DNA of 64,000 nucleotides. It comes from Ascidia mentula (taxonomy: Eukaryota; Chordata; Ascidiacea; Phlebobranchia; Ascidiidae). The translations under genes and the position numbers were made by a program. Positions 48,680 to 61,876 of the stretch are shown here, one piece after another. How positions within the stretch are numbered: the stretch's first letter is position 1; the number at the start of each line of letters is the position of its first letter. Where the stretch lies: contig OX387197.1 of assembly GCA_947561715.1 (NCBI GenBank), positions 18,646,266 through 18,710,265 on the forward strand, read 5' to 3'. Under the pieces are notes generated by a model. That model searched no databases. It was not told the DNA's origin and worked only from the letters and a program-made list of their open reading frames with translations.

Positions 48680-50580
48680 TGTTTTTTAGGCCAAAGTGTT
48701 ATGATGGGTCGAACACGAGACTGCATTTTCTCTATGCAGAAACATTTTAAGTGTTTGGACTGAAAAAGAACGTCTGTTACAAACAACCTATGCGAAACCT
48801 TTGCTGACGCGTTGGCCTGTATTTTTTGATACAACTCTGATGTTGTTTTGTTTTCATTTGGAACTAAAATGAAAAATACAGTTTCTCACTCGTAACTTTC
48901 AGTTTCAAACTTTGTTTGTTGTCAATTAATGTTGTAAAGGATAAACACGATCACAATATTTCCGAAAACTGCAGTGACATCAAGCGCTTGGAAATTTTGT
49001 CTCATATTTCCATTAAAAAAAATATAATAAAACAAACTTAATTATAATTTTTATAAATTGTTGAAATGTTCAAGGCCAACCTGAACCCGTTTCATCGCAC
49101 ATGCTTTAAGAAACTCTATTTTAAAGGTTTGTGAAACTGCCTTTTTGTCTTGCTGTCTGCTGCTGTTGAAGATAAATGTCAAGATAAAAGCTGAAACCCG
49201 ATTGTTTTACAGCCTCGGCAACTTTTCTGCATGAATGGGCCCCTCGCCGTCGCTCTGCATGGCGCCAATGGAGGTTGCGAGGGGACAAAGAACGTGTCTG
49301 TCAAAGCAAAGTCGTTTTGCTTGCAAGACTTTGCAGGCTTGTTGCTTATGGTCAAGAGCAGATGTGAAATCCAGATGTTAGTGGAGTTGCTGCACGCTGA
49401 AGTTTTGCAAAAGTCCGAGGAGTTGTTGGTTTAGTTCGGTTGATGAAAGATTTGTAGCGCGACTATAGATGGTCTATGAGTTATGAGGAATTGTGTGTGA
49501 AACCATCGGAGACCAGAGGGATGTTAGTTGATAAAAAAAATCGCCAGGAAAAGTTTGAACGCGGGTTACTCGGCCACCGTACGACTATTAGAGAGTGGAC
49601 GTTAAACGGTATAGTTATACTTATGCTACGTTTACGGAACAAAACTAGACTAAGACAAATAGTATGTTAAAAGGCGTAGTACAATTGAGAATTCTATACA
49701 AAGAGCCAAAGAACATTGGGTAACGGTCAAAAAAATACACACGTTTCATTCCAAGCTTGAACTTTAAACTTCAACGCTAATTGTTGGTACTGTTTCGTTT
49801 TGTGCAATGCTTTGATGTTGGAGTTATTACTTCCCAACAACTACACAAAGTTTTCGCCTTGTATTTATGTTTTTCAAATAATTTTTGTTTGGGTAATGTG
49901 TTGACTTTTGTGCTGTTGTATCGTGTCCGGAGATCAAAATTTATGTTTGGTCATAAACAGCGTCGCTTTCTTGTCAAACAATTAGTGACAATTTACGTGC
50001 AGTCGCAGACAGACTTCGATGCCTGTCATGTAATAGTTTTATTGCACAAGGGTTGCGGGCGACAGATGCATTCTCCGGATAGTTAAACAGGTCAAGTGGG
50101 TTTCTGGACAAACAGAATAGAATTGCATTACGTGGTGTTTGGTTTTAGTCACGCTTGATTGTGCAACTGAATCATGGATGTGAAAGCGTAAGTTTGACGT
50201 TAGTGTTCACTGGGTTGCTCACTAAGTCGAAAAATTTACTAATGCAGAGTAAAAAGGAATGAAATGCTTTCTTGACAAGTTAGTCATAATGCTGCTGGAC
50301 AAAGATTTATGATTAGTTACTATCGTGACGTGGTCACATCGGTTTATTGCCCTATACTACAGATAAACATGCACATTAATTAAAAAAAAAAATAGGTTAA
50401 ATTGAAACAACAAACTTTAGATCTTCAAATAAAACTTTCCGTGCTAAATGTTTACGATCAAAAAATAATACAATCATTACTCCGTAAACCAATTTCTCCT
50501 GGCAGTTACTTTATCAATGCATAGATTTTAATTAGGCCGGACTGCACAAATATCTCAACTATATATTGGTTGTATCCGAC
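48680..50580. other. Intergenic, nothing recognised
   Basis: This holds the 3' UTR of the RCCD1-like gene and the upstream region of the phosphate transporter. Open frames at 49231-49434, 49476-49670 and 49781-50086 show no domain or splice partners and are probably chance. Confidence 0.55.
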
Positions 50581-53500
50581 ATGGACGTCACATCAGCTGC
50601 TGTGACATCTGCCCAGAGTTTTGCAGGTATGTTTTCTCGACAATGTGTGTTTGTTTTTTTGACAATAGCAGTAGTAATTGTATCTTCTCTTTTGTCCTAA
50701 CTATATGACTGCACTCTGCACAAACAAAACGACTGGTTAGAAAGCAGGTCTATTGTTTTTAGAATTGTCGACTGGTCAACCATGGTCTTCCGAGTCGGTT
50801 TTATGGATGTTAATAGTTGGGTTTGTGGTGGCCTTTGTGCTGTCCTTTGCGGTGGGAGCCAACGATGTCGCCAACAGCTTTGGAACAACTGTGGGCGCCA
50901 AAGTACTCACATTAAGACAGGTATGTCGAAAAGCAACCGCATTCCTGGAGTATGATCTTTTTCTCAATAGTGTTATTTCACCGCCTCCTTGCATTACTGT
51001 GTGTTGTTGCCAAAAACTTGAAAAAACATGCCATCAATGCCACTACAGTAGGCTACATTAAATTTTGTTCACGCGGGTAAGGGTAAACTATGCTTTCATA
51101 AGTGTTTCGTTTGAAGACTGAAATGACATACTTTGAGTATTGTTTTATAAAGCGTCCGCCATCAAGGTAATCATTTGAACTTGTTTTCTGACAATTATTG
51201 CGACATAAGGATTAAGTAGCTTATTTGTATGTTTTGATAAGTTTACAAAAAATTCTAACTGTATTAAACTATCTTCACCAAATTCAGCCCAACATTTAAC
51301 AAGATAAGGGAATATTTGGGTTAGATTTGGGCTTGGTATCTGTATTCCGTCCCACGTAATTACGAAGTAAACTCGTACCTTCAATACAGGCGTGCATATT
51401 GGCAACGATATTTGAAACTGCCGGGGCTGTTCTGATTGGCGCAAAAGTGGGCGAGACTATAAGGAAAGGCATCATCGATGTGAACGTATATAAAACGGAA
51501 GAGGGACCAAAACTTCTCATGTTAGGAAACATAAGCGCAATGTTCGGTGAGCATTATTAGCGTTAAAATGTTTGTTTGTGAAATGTTTGTATGATGGTTC
51601 TTTTGAGTTATTTTCTCCTTGTTGGAAAAAAATTCGCAGTGGTAATTTTTTGGTGAACGTGTTTTCAGCCGTTTTCCAAAGGTATCAACATTTGTGCAAG
51701 CAAAAGTTTAAACCGGTGTCATCCTTTCTTTAGGATCAGGTGTTTGGCAGTTAATTGCAACAGCCCTGAAACTACCTGTATCGGGCACACACAGCATTGT
51801 GGGGGCAAGCATCGGGTTCTCTTTGGTTGCTGTTGGATCGCTTGGCGTCAACTGGTACAACCTAGGCTTCATAGGTACGTGCAGAATGCGTCCTAAGTTA
51901 ATTAGGTGTACTTGTTAGGTGTTTATACAAAAACTCCGCACTTTGTAGTTAGATGTAGAAAAGCCTGATGCGTAATACCATAATTCACGCAAAAGACGTG
52001 TCATGCAGAAAAGGGGATTATTTAACGTTCACGCTAGGCATTGGTTCAAAACAAATTTTGCTTATTATTGCAGGGTTGGCCAATCTTTTTCCTGTTTTCA
52101 ATTTGATTCAGATGCGCCATAGTGTAATTTAACCCACCTTTAGTTCTTTATTGCAGGGACCCACTGGGCCTCGGACCAGTATTTGCAATGAAAATTAATT
52201 TCAATAAATAAAAACTGGTAAAAGATTGGCCAACCTGCAATAATGAGCAAAATTTGTTGGTCAAGAATTATTGAACCAATGCCTTACATGAGCGTTAAAT
52301 ATTTCAGTAAATAAAAATTAATTTTACTTTAGTGGTTAGAACAAGGATCGACAACTAAACGCTGGTGTCAAAATGTTAAAGACTTGAGCTTGGCAACATG
52401 TCTCTGCGAAAAACAATTTCATGTGTATAATTAAACTAGACAGCATTCGAGTATGAAATCGTAAATAACTTGTATGCCATGAGTGGTGAGTGTCTGGAGT
52501 TGCCGACCCGTGTACTACTTATTCAAGAGCAGCCTTGCTTTTCCTTTGATTGCATCTTTGGGATATATGAGCGCCGCTTAGTAATCGTGCAATGCTCCAC
52601 GCAAAGGCTGGGCAAAGGTTGCATTAATACGTTATTGTTGGTTGGCCTCTTGCGCATAGCATTTATTTATGTTATGTTTTTTTTATTTTGCAGTGGCAAG
52701 CTGGTTTATTTCGCCTATACTCGCTGGTTTGGCGGCTGTTTTCCTCTTCTACATCGTTGAGCGGTTTATTTTAAACACAGTAAGTTTTTTGTTTGTTTGG
52801 CGAGCATCATTTTTTTTTTGCACAGACTTTTATCATAATTTCCACAGATATTTGTTTTGTCAATAAAATCATTCGTTTGTGTTATATTGTACCACAGAAG
52901 GAACCACTAAAGTACGCATTACGCTGCATGCCCTTGTTCTATGCTATTGCCGTCGGGGTCAATGTTTTTTCGTTTTTCTACTCTGGGGCACCAAGTAAGT
53001 ATTTCTTCCAGGCGAAGTCAAAGCCATAAAATGTTGTGGAAATGCATCAGAACGTGCAATAAACGTCAACATAACAGTTTGTTCTTAAATTTCAGTTTGA
53101 TTTCTGCAGTTGAGTTTTATTTTTACAAACATAAATGTTTTATTATTGACAAATGAAAATATAAAGAATTTTAGTATTTCAAAACATAAATGTTTCCGAC
53201 TTTTACAGTGCTTGGTTTGGATCACATTCCAATCTGGGGAAATATTCTCATCAGCCTTGCAGTAATGGCCATCATCGCGGTTGCAACGCACTGTGTGGCG
53301 GTTCCCCGAGCTAAAGCTTATGGAGGTCGGTTTCTCAGTATTTAGAATTAATAAATCGTACCTAGAATTGAAGCGGTGTACTTTACAAATCCGGGCGAGG
53401 AACGGATGCGCTTTTTTCTGGTTAAAATTACCGAAACGTTCTATTTGTTTCGCATTCGTGTTTGCTGTGCCCAAGTCCATATTCGGGTTTTTAACCCAGA

Positions 53501-56500
53501 TATTTGAGACAGTAGTTGTTAACCAGTAACCTGTTTCTATGGGTGCGTGATGGGGTAAATTTTGGGGTCGTTTATATAAATACCTAATTACATTTATATA
53601 CAAATGGTTCGGCACTGCCTAAACGCAAGCGCCATTATAATGGGACAACGCAGCAATGTTTCATGCAATCGCATAATTGGTAGGATCGCCCCACTGCACA
53701 TACAGGTCCTTACTTGGCGATCACAGCTATCATATCGAGATCATTAGGTTTACCGGGTCGTGAGTTCAAACCTCACCTAGAGCTTGATTTTTCAGATCTC
53801 GCTCCGACTTGTCGGGAAAAAGTGGCTGATCCAGCTAGGCTGCAATGTAAACCCAATGATCATTATAGGGGGGTGCTGCTATAGGTAAAATGATTATGGC
53901 TTTTAAAGTAACAAGCCTCTAATTTATATCAGCAGACTTATTTAGAAATTCAAGTATCACCACTTTCTTAATCAAACAGAAAGGTTATGGTTACGAATCA
54001 CTGCCTTAAGCTGTCGTGCGTCAATGATAATTTGCTTTCGTTTTGCAGAGTCGCAGCGTCTCGCGCCGGTGAGCAATTCAAACAATGAGGATGATGTGTC
54101 GGAAAAATGCCTCGCACTCAGCAGGGACGAAAAAAGGGAGCCGGAGGCTGTGGTAATGCATCTGACGGTTTTTAGAAGGCACACTTTTTGCAATTTGATA
54201 TGAAAGCAATAACTTACTGAGTGAATGAAGAAGGAGACCTCTCTGCTGGCATTTCTGTTAAAAGTTACACGCCAAATATTTCGCATCCAAGTTAAAGCAA
54301 AGTTTCTTAAAAATTCAGGCGTGTTTAAAATTATTTATGTAGGTAGAATACAAAAGCACCAGCACCTCCGAGAAAAATGAAAGAAGTAACCGAACAGGTT
54401 TTTTATTGTTTCTTTCTTTGTGAATATATGCCACACTTGTCAGTTTTTGCATCTTGAGTATTGCCAAATTCATGAAACTGCGCTTGCATCCGAAACTTGG
54501 TTTAAAGCACATTATATTTTAGTTAAATGTTATACGATTAATGCTACAGTTTAATAAAAACTTAATATATGTGATGATATACGAAAAAACTTTTTAGCAC
54601 ATATTTTGGGTCAAGTGTCGAGGTTTTTTATTCATGGCAAATATTTTTGGCAATATGAGCAGATACAAGCATGGATGACGTAAATGCTGGTACATTCGAC
54701 GCTTCTTGTTCTTCTACGGTAAGTGATTTTCTCCAGTTTCGCAACCAACAGTTACTTAAACGAACACGTTGGTGTGCTAGCTGTACCTCCACGTTTTGCT
54801 AAAGTGTCGATGTGACGCTGAAAACGCAGTGATGCGTGTGGTCCTTTGCTTGCCACAAATGTTGGCGACTTCTGTACGTGTGGTGTAGCAACAACCGCGG
54901 AGCTGTTTTATTTTATTGGTGCTTTTTAGTCTCATGAAATGCAACGCTTAACCGACGCAAAGAAACCTCTTCCACCCATCGAAAAGTTCGACGGTGAGAA
55001 GGTAAGAATTTCTTTTTGAACATACACAAGCGAAGTTAAGATGCTAAAACCCGTTTTTGATCGTACGAGGTCATTCAAAACTCCCAGACATTTGAAAGAA
55101 ACTTTTAAATTAAACTCACACCATCACTGATCCTGGTGTTTTTTATCATCTTGCAGTCATCTCTCTCCCCGGATGATCCGGAGGACCCCGAAGAGGAGGA
55201 AAAACAGAAATCTGCTGAAGAATCGAGCGAAGAGGAAGACCCCAGAGAAGTTCGTCACATATTCTCAGCTCTTCAGATTCTGACAGCTTGCTTCGCCAGT
55301 TTTGCCCATGGTGGTAACGACGTCTGGTAAGTAAATTTATTATCACAGTTGTTCCAAATCAATGGTTCGAAAAAAACATCATATTTCAAAAAATACTACG
55401 GGAAATAAGCAAGTAGCAAATAACAAGTCAAACACATTGTAGCCTACTGTTTTTGTGTGCTTAGTTTTACGGGGGTGTTTATATCTTCTTACCACATAAA
55501 TACGGAACAACAATTTAATTGGAATTCAAGGGTTCGAAACGAAAGTATCATACTATAATATTTTCCCGTGTGCACCTCGCCAAACCCCCTTTCGTCATAT
55601 ATTATTTCTGTTTACGATATCTGGTTTACTTCATACAATATGATTTACATTGCAATAACTGTCACGATAAACACCCCAACCATTACTATAAAACCTTTAT
55701 TCCAGCAATGCGATAGGACCACTTATCGCATTATGGTTGATATGTTGGTCTGGAGAAGTAAAACAAGAGAGCTTCACACCCTGGTACTTGCTGTTGTTCG
55801 GTGGTCTGGCAGTCAGTGTCGGTTTATGGGTGATGGGTCGAAGGGTGATCTACACCATTGGCAAGGACCTGACTAAAGTGACCCCTTCACGGTAACATGA
55901 CAATTGTGTTTATAACTTTGATGCATAAAAAAGATTTGGTGCGTCATATGCTTTGCAACCCAGTGGAAAAGGCTGACTAACATGCTCATAATGATATATC
56001 GTTAACCTTGTTTTGTCCGATTTTTTCATACAAATCCTGGTTTAGAACAGTTTGTTCACATTTCCCTTCTACTAAATTTCAGTGGTTTCTGCATTGAAGT
56101 CATGACTGCTATCACCGTCCTTATCGCCTCCAACGTTGGAATTCCCGTTTCTACGACTCACTGCAAGGTAAGCCTTTGTTCTTCTGCCTAATTATTTCGG
56201 TTTTGCATGAACCACGATTTCAGTCCCGAAATTGTTTTGTGCAATGCTGCTGTTAAACAAGGACACATTTGGTCAAAAATTTTGGTCTTGACTACGTGTA
56301 TCTTTTTTTAGTAACAAAAATTATAAAGAAAAAACAACAATGGCATCGTTTAGCACCAATCAGTGACCGTATCTAAATGTCAGATTCCCACAAGTTATAA
56401 CCTTTCACGTTTATCCACAGGTTGGCGCAGTTGTCTCCATTGGCTGGTATCGATCCCGGGCCGCCGTTGAATGGAGTATCGTCCGAAACATTGCTTTTGC

Positions 56501-56573
56501 CTGGTTTGTTACCGTACCTGTGGCCGGTTTGTTAAGCGCCGGAGCCATGTTTGTGCTTATGAAGGTGACTTGA
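50581..56573 (+). CDS. SLC20A: Sodium-dependent phosphate transporter, SLC20A (PiT) family
   Basis: Thirteen exons join in frame to 523 residues: 50581-50626, 50763-50920, 51390-51546, 51734-51874, 52694-52779, 52898-52994, 53209-53325, 54049-54152, 54930-55001, 55157-55326, 55706-55891, 56083-56167 and 56421-56573. It imports inorganic phosphate with sodium across the plasma membrane. The two inverted family signatures are clear: [14 protein letters not shown] in exon 2 and [14 protein letters not shown] across exons 10-11, the latter with Cys where most members have Ser. Both halves have the expected helices, and VSTTHC is conserved before the last exon. The central cytoplasmic loop (exons 8-10) is acidic and much shorter than in human PiT1/PiT2, explaining the smaller size (human about 650-680). 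It cannot be assigned to SLC20A1 versus SLC20A2 and is probably the single invertebrate orthologue. A candidate poly(A) signal is at 56946-56951. Confidence 0.95.
52018..52306. repeat. Foldback element (MITE-like) in a PiT intron
   Basis: Left arm 52022-52095 and right arm about 52213-52303 are imperfect inverted copies. Matching blocks include ATTTAACG...GCATTGGTTCA, CAAATTTTGCT-ATTATTGCAGG and TTGGCCAATCTTTT; the right arm has an extra stretch of about 14 bases. The inner edge CAGGGTTGGCCAATC resembles the ends of hAT-type elements. There is no coding capacity, and no target-site duplication was established. Confidence 0.65.
53655..53890 (+). mobile_element. tRNA-derived SINE in a PiT intron
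   Basis: The first part (53655-53733) is repeated at 7773-7848. Downstream there is a B-box-like GAGTTCAAACCTC (53762-53774), which with GGCGATCACAG about 45 bases upstream forms a split RNA polymerase III promoter, followed by a non-tRNA tail. It cannot fold as a functional tRNA. The 3' limit is uncertain. Confidence 0.6.
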
Positions 56574-59502
56574 TGATGGCATTGATTGTTCCATTTGAGC
56601 TTTTAAAGGCGTGGAGTTCTGTGTTTCACGCGTGGCTCGGATTGGTCAAATTGGCAAAATTATCCTATTTCATGTAATATATGTTTTTGATTAAGTGGGA
56701 CAGTTACCCGATCAAAACATGATTTGCTGTATCGCTAGTTTTGGCCTGAAAAAAACATACAATTTTATATTCCTAATTGGAAAGACGCTTGGACACTGCT
56801 GTTATACCTCTTTTTCCATGTATACTTGTATATAATGTGCCTTATTCTTGTGTGATATCGAAAGACAGACTGAAATCTTGCAATGCATGAATCGATCCCA
56901 TGATGCCACGCTGATCACTGCGTGCTTTATGGTGTTACGTCATTTAATAAAAAGTGATATGAAATACGACACAATATGCTGGTTGGTGGTGGTAGGCAGA
57001 AGGACAAAATTGAAATAAAAACGGCTGTCACACACTTTTAGCTGTATGTTTGCATGAAATAGATCGTCACTGCCGAACAAGACAGCAAGTCAAGACGATG
57101 TTGGCATTCTTACTCTCGATTTAGTTTTAGAAAAACGAAATGATTTAAAATTAATAAAGCCGTGATGTACCGTAGTTTCGACTGAAAGCTCGTCATAACG
57201 CGAGGAGAATTAAGCTGTGTATTCGGCATATTTGGCGAAATTAACCGCTCTTCAATCAACATCGAACGCATATCTCCGTTGGCACTGTCTTAATTGAACC
57301 GCTCATATTGGCCCAAATAGCCAACTCGGTCTATTTTCATAGGCACACGTCGCTTATTCGAATTATTGCGATCGTCCTCGAAACCCACCTGTTTATGACG
57401 CAACATCAGAAGCGAGAAACCGCACTTCAGACCCCACTTGGTACAAAAACAACCCGTCCCTTGCTCGGGTCCCACGGGAGGGCCCATTCAAGGCCAGATT
57501 AGCTCATGAAAGACGAATTTAGAGCCTCGTCGTGACTGTGACAAGCTCGGTGGGGATATAAATGTTTGTTTAACGGCCCGCTCAATGGAGTTTGGCCTTG
57601 TAGGGGCCAACGGGTGCCTCTGTTTTGAGCACCAATCTCAAAGCTATACAGGAGTTGCTTTGGTTGCTATTTGGTGAAGATTAATGTATGGTATGGGTAT
57701 GAGAAAATGGTTTGTGATATTTGAAGGACAAATACTGAATAAAACTTCCTCAAAAGTGTTAAGCAAGGTTAAGTTCAATAAGCAAAGGTTCCAGTTCAAA
57801 TACGTTGCTTTTAAATAACAAGTTTTACGTATGAACGACTAAGTGTGAAAAACGTTAACCTTATATTGCTGAATATTGCCCTTCTGGCAAACTTTATTTT
57901 AGACGTTTCTCAACGTTTCGGCTGCTTCAGCCATAAAAATATGCCTCGCAGGGTCAGCAACAATTTAGTTAACTCTATTATTGATTTCGTTGAAAAGCAA
58001 TATCAATTAAGTAAAACGTATGGTAATTATTAATTTTACCCAACTGGCAATTGGCAATATTTTATCATTAATTGCTACCGACTGATGCGGTGCATATCTA
58101 TATTTATGGCCTTGTTTTGATAGGGCTGCGGCCTATTATGCAGCTGCCTACCACAGAAGAGTCAATAAAATTTGTAACGAGGTACCGCGGTTAAGTCAAC
58201 ATTAAGCTGAGGTTCAGTGTTGATAATATGCCATGTTAGTAACTACTTTTATTCGTCATTGAAAGTACGACCGTATCTGGAACGTTCTACAAAATGGTCT
58301 GATTTGGTTTAAACTTTTGAAGTTTGTTGTGCTTCAAATGTTAACAAATTTAGAAAACTTCTTTAAAAGCAATCGTAAAAAAAGGAAAAAAGATATACGA
58401 ATGTATTGTAAATGTGCTTTGTTCTTTTACTATCGCCTTCGCAACGTATGCGTATGATGTGCTGTGACTAATAAAGTATATGCGCGCGTCTAAATTTCGT
58501 TCCAAGTTGCTGGCATTATGGTATCCCAATTTACATTGGTATATAGATATGTGGTTGTTCTCGCGACCGTGCAGCTCGCCTCAACACGGCAGTTAATCAG
58601 GCCAAAATGGCAATGTGGCCCGAAGTGGTCTCCCCAAGCACCAATCGAAGGCAAGTGGAGCCCCCCATTGAAACACTCGGGGTGTGTGTATTGTAGCGGC
58701 CCTCACGCCCCAATAGGGTGGATATTGGCAGAAGAATGAGCACGAGTTTGTTCGGAGCGCAAATATTTGAAATAGACAGAGCGATTTTTAGCGATGTTGA
58801 TTATGACAATGGTGTTGCCGTGAGCACAGGCCTCGTTGAAGTCGGACAAACAACGCATGGGTGATAGAGGTTTCGGCCGAGTATTGTTTTTCTGATACTG
58901 TAGACCCACATCAGCATATACGTTGTTCATTGGATAGACGAATTTATTTCAGGTTCCTTGTTAACTACACAAAAAGGTTCCTGTGTAACGTCAGCCAAGG
59001 AATGTAAACACGTGGTATTTGTTGAATAACGTCATACGCTATAGTTGAACAAAGCTTCGTTGTCAATGTCAAAGTTTAATATTGACGTTGATTTTATTTT
59101 GGAAAAACACTTGACATGGGTTAAAAGGGCTATGTATCGTTTTAGTGAAAACGTTTCTCCAATGTCGTTCTCACAATAAATGATGTTGGAATTATTGTAA
59201 TGTATTCAAATGTATCCACATTTTAGCGCCAACTAAAGTTGTCATGCGCTCTACAGCGTATTTATTTTGCTTCAAATCTATTGATTAGCAAATCTGTTTG
59301 TAAGTGTCGATTTCTCTTGGCCCAACAATTCATGAAAGAGAGTGCTACATTTCAAGTATCGGCACCTGTGTACAGGGATTAAGGATTTATTGATTTTTTC
59401 AAAACCCGGCTACAAACACAGACGCCGGACTTGAAATGCGCTGTCCCGTCGCTGAAGTGATCTTATTCTTGCCTCTGTCCCACAATCGAACGCATCACTG
59501 AT
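56574..59502. other. Intergenic, one weak hammerhead-like relic
   Basis: This stretch has no gene I can support. AATAAA at 56946 probably ends the PiT transcript. On the minus strand at 57902-57930 there is CUGAAG, then GAAA and a perfect CGUU/AACG hairpin (57904-57915) followed by UC, resembling part of a hammerhead, but stem II is missing and the core has a changed base. Confidence 0.5.
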
Positions 59503-61876
59503 ATGGACCAACGCGCAGCAGTAGCAGGAGTCCGCAGGGGTAAGTGGTGATTGAGTGATAGGGGTCAATATTGTCTCATGTGTACCCACAGCTAACTATG
59601 TTTAACAATTTTATGCCCTGCAAACCACATATACAGTAAAACGAATTGTTCTATCCATCAACTGAACGACAAATATTTAAGGGTAAATGCTGTATGTTTT
59701 TGGAGGAAAAGCGAAGCACAACGCGCACTTTAGGTGTTACGTATCGCAGATATTTTTTCATTAAAGAAGCACATACTGAATGTACTTTGACGACGAAATT
59801 CATTCTCCACAAATGATTAACTTGTTACGTGAAGCAGGGTTCCTCGCAGTGGTAGGCCAGTTCACTCACTCGACAACCGACCTCACCCCACAGTTATATG
59901 TCTATTTTGACATAGTTATATTTGCACCGAGCATCCTAGCAAAGCACGTTTGACGTGTGCTTTCTCTAAATCTCGGTTTTCAACCATCGCATACCCGGAA
60001 AAATACACAAAGCATCCAGTAATCGATCTCACTGCCTTACAGTGCTCTTGTTCATTGACGTAGTACATTGTACAAAGTCATACGTGTCGTTGACATTGTA
60101 CGCGGGGTAGGATCGAGCGCAAGAAAATATTTGTTCAACCAACCACTTAGAGCAAGCTATTTTCGCTGGCCGCAATGTCATAACAATGTTATGACACCCA
60201 AATTCACAAAAGTTAAAAAAATTTTGGACTTGTTCGAACGCCCGCGACATTAAAAGCGAAATATGTTGAATGGTTTCGAATGGCAATAAGACAGGCGACG
60301 ACGCGCGTTGTCCGTCAGTCCAAGTAGATTGCTTTCCAGGGTAAGACAGGAGTGTAGCATTCAACAGCTGAAGGGTTCTTTCCAATCGTGCAGTTGCAAC
60401 AAAAAATGCTGTTTGGAGTTTTAATGTACGTTATGGCAATGTTGCTTCTAGTTAAAATCTTTATCTTATACGACCAGCGTTTTCCATGTTTTGGTTTGAG
60501 ATGGTTGACAACACCAAGCAACGTGCTAAAACAAAACCAATTCGCTCTTTGTGATGCAACAATGGAGTGGACACTCGGGAAAATCTCCACTTGGCCACTC
60601 GGGGGATCGAAAATCGGTTAAGATTTAATAGCGAACGACCGCGCGCGCCCAAAAGCTAACGCTCGACGAGGCATGTGCTTTTGTGATGTAACAATGAGTA
60701 TTTGTTGGTCTTGAGCAGGAATGAAAACACTCCAACCTACTCAGAAGACTGGTGAAGCGTGCAGGAGATTGGGACTGACCCTTCCTCCCTTGCAGGTCCG
60801 AACTCAGCGGCTCTCCAACAAAAGAAACAAGAAGGTAAACCGCCCAAATGCATTTTATTGGAAAGTGTGTCTACGTGTTGTGTCTAAAGATATGACCTCT
60901 CTTCTCAAAGGAATAAATAAACATTACTTGCAACCCAAAACTTTTGCAAAAAACAACTTTGTGCCGGTTTAACAGAATTCATCCAAACAGTCTCGTCAAG
61001 CCAGACCTACCGTCATATTCGGCCACAGTTTGTCCGATTACGTCACAAAGCCGTCGTACTTCTGCCACCCAGTGGTTGTTCCTGCGCTAGCGACCGTTGA
61101 AACTCAGGGTAAAATAGACATTTACTCATACATTTGTAAATGATAAATGTGCTATTCCTCATGTAGTTATTGCGTGTTATAAAATATAAATAGACTCAGG
61201 CCTTATATATCTATTACGCTCAAGGCTATATTTAAATGCAGAAACTGCCAAAAAGGTGGCATCCGTTTCAGCAGCACCGGTGCCAATTTCTGCCGAACCT
61301 GCCTCTTGCGAAATGATCGTAAGTAAACCGAGGCCGGCTGCAATTCGAGACAAACAAGTGTCTGGGTCAACGTCGCCGCGGCGGACAAGTCGAATACAGT
61401 CCTTGGAAAAGGAACAGGCAGCCAGGCGAGTTTCCCAAAAGTTCATGGAGTTCTGCGAAAACCAAGGTTTCGACACTTCCTCGTCTGAGTTCTTCAAAAT
61501 CTCGCATGCGTTTCGAAAGGTGAAGAAGTTCGGACCCATTTCCAAGGCAACATCGTTGGTGCCACTTACCGAGGACTGTCTTGTTACCGCTACCCGGCGG
61601 AATATATGTGACACGACACTTAGACTTCGGCGCAACGAGACCATACAACGAATAAAACAGAAGCATGCGTCCGGACGAAAGATTCGAGAAGACGCGAGAC
61701 AATCCGCAGCCAAAGGACAGGATGCAGCCACCAAAGCTATAACATTTATTCTTAGCGATGCGCGACCAGCCCCGGCGAAGGCAGTTGTTTTGCCACCTAT
61801 AAAGAGCGTAACAGCGATGAGTTCAGCCAACGGATCAATCAAGAACGATTTTTTAACTGAAGCGCCGACGAGATAG
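59503..61876 (+). CDS. Unrecognised basic 306-residue protein
   Basis: Four exons join in frame: 59503-59539, 60719-60834, 60976-61108 and 61242-61876, giving 306 residues ending in TAG. The product is rich in Lys, Arg, Ser and Ala, with no signal peptide or membrane segment. The first half is low-complexity. Residues about 150-235 look folded and helical (FMEFCENQGFDTSSSEFF, then LRLRRNETIQRIKQKH). I do not recognise a family. Exon 1 is tiny and 1.2 kb from exon 2, so the start is less certain than the last exon, whose long frame and AG acceptor are convincing; a second in-frame ATG is available at the start of exon 2. A cytoskeletal or nuclear role would be a guess. Confidence 0.7.

Noticed and set aside
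49231..50086. Three short open frames between RCCD1 and PiT genes
   Set aside because: No domain, no splice context and composition like the surrounding intergenic DNA.
53700..53780. Functional tRNA gene
   Set aside because: A- and B-box-like sequences are present, but no acceptor stem or cloverleaf can be formed and part of the sequence is repeated elsewhere; it fits a SINE.
57902..57930. Hammerhead ribozyme on the minus strand
   Set aside because: Stem III hairpin and UC fit, but stem II is absent and the CUGANGA core is altered; kept only as a possible relic.
61177..61842. 221-residue minus-strand frame opposite the orphan gene
   Set aside because: The plus strand has a matching acceptor, three upstream in-phase exons and a stop; the minus frame has no exon structure.
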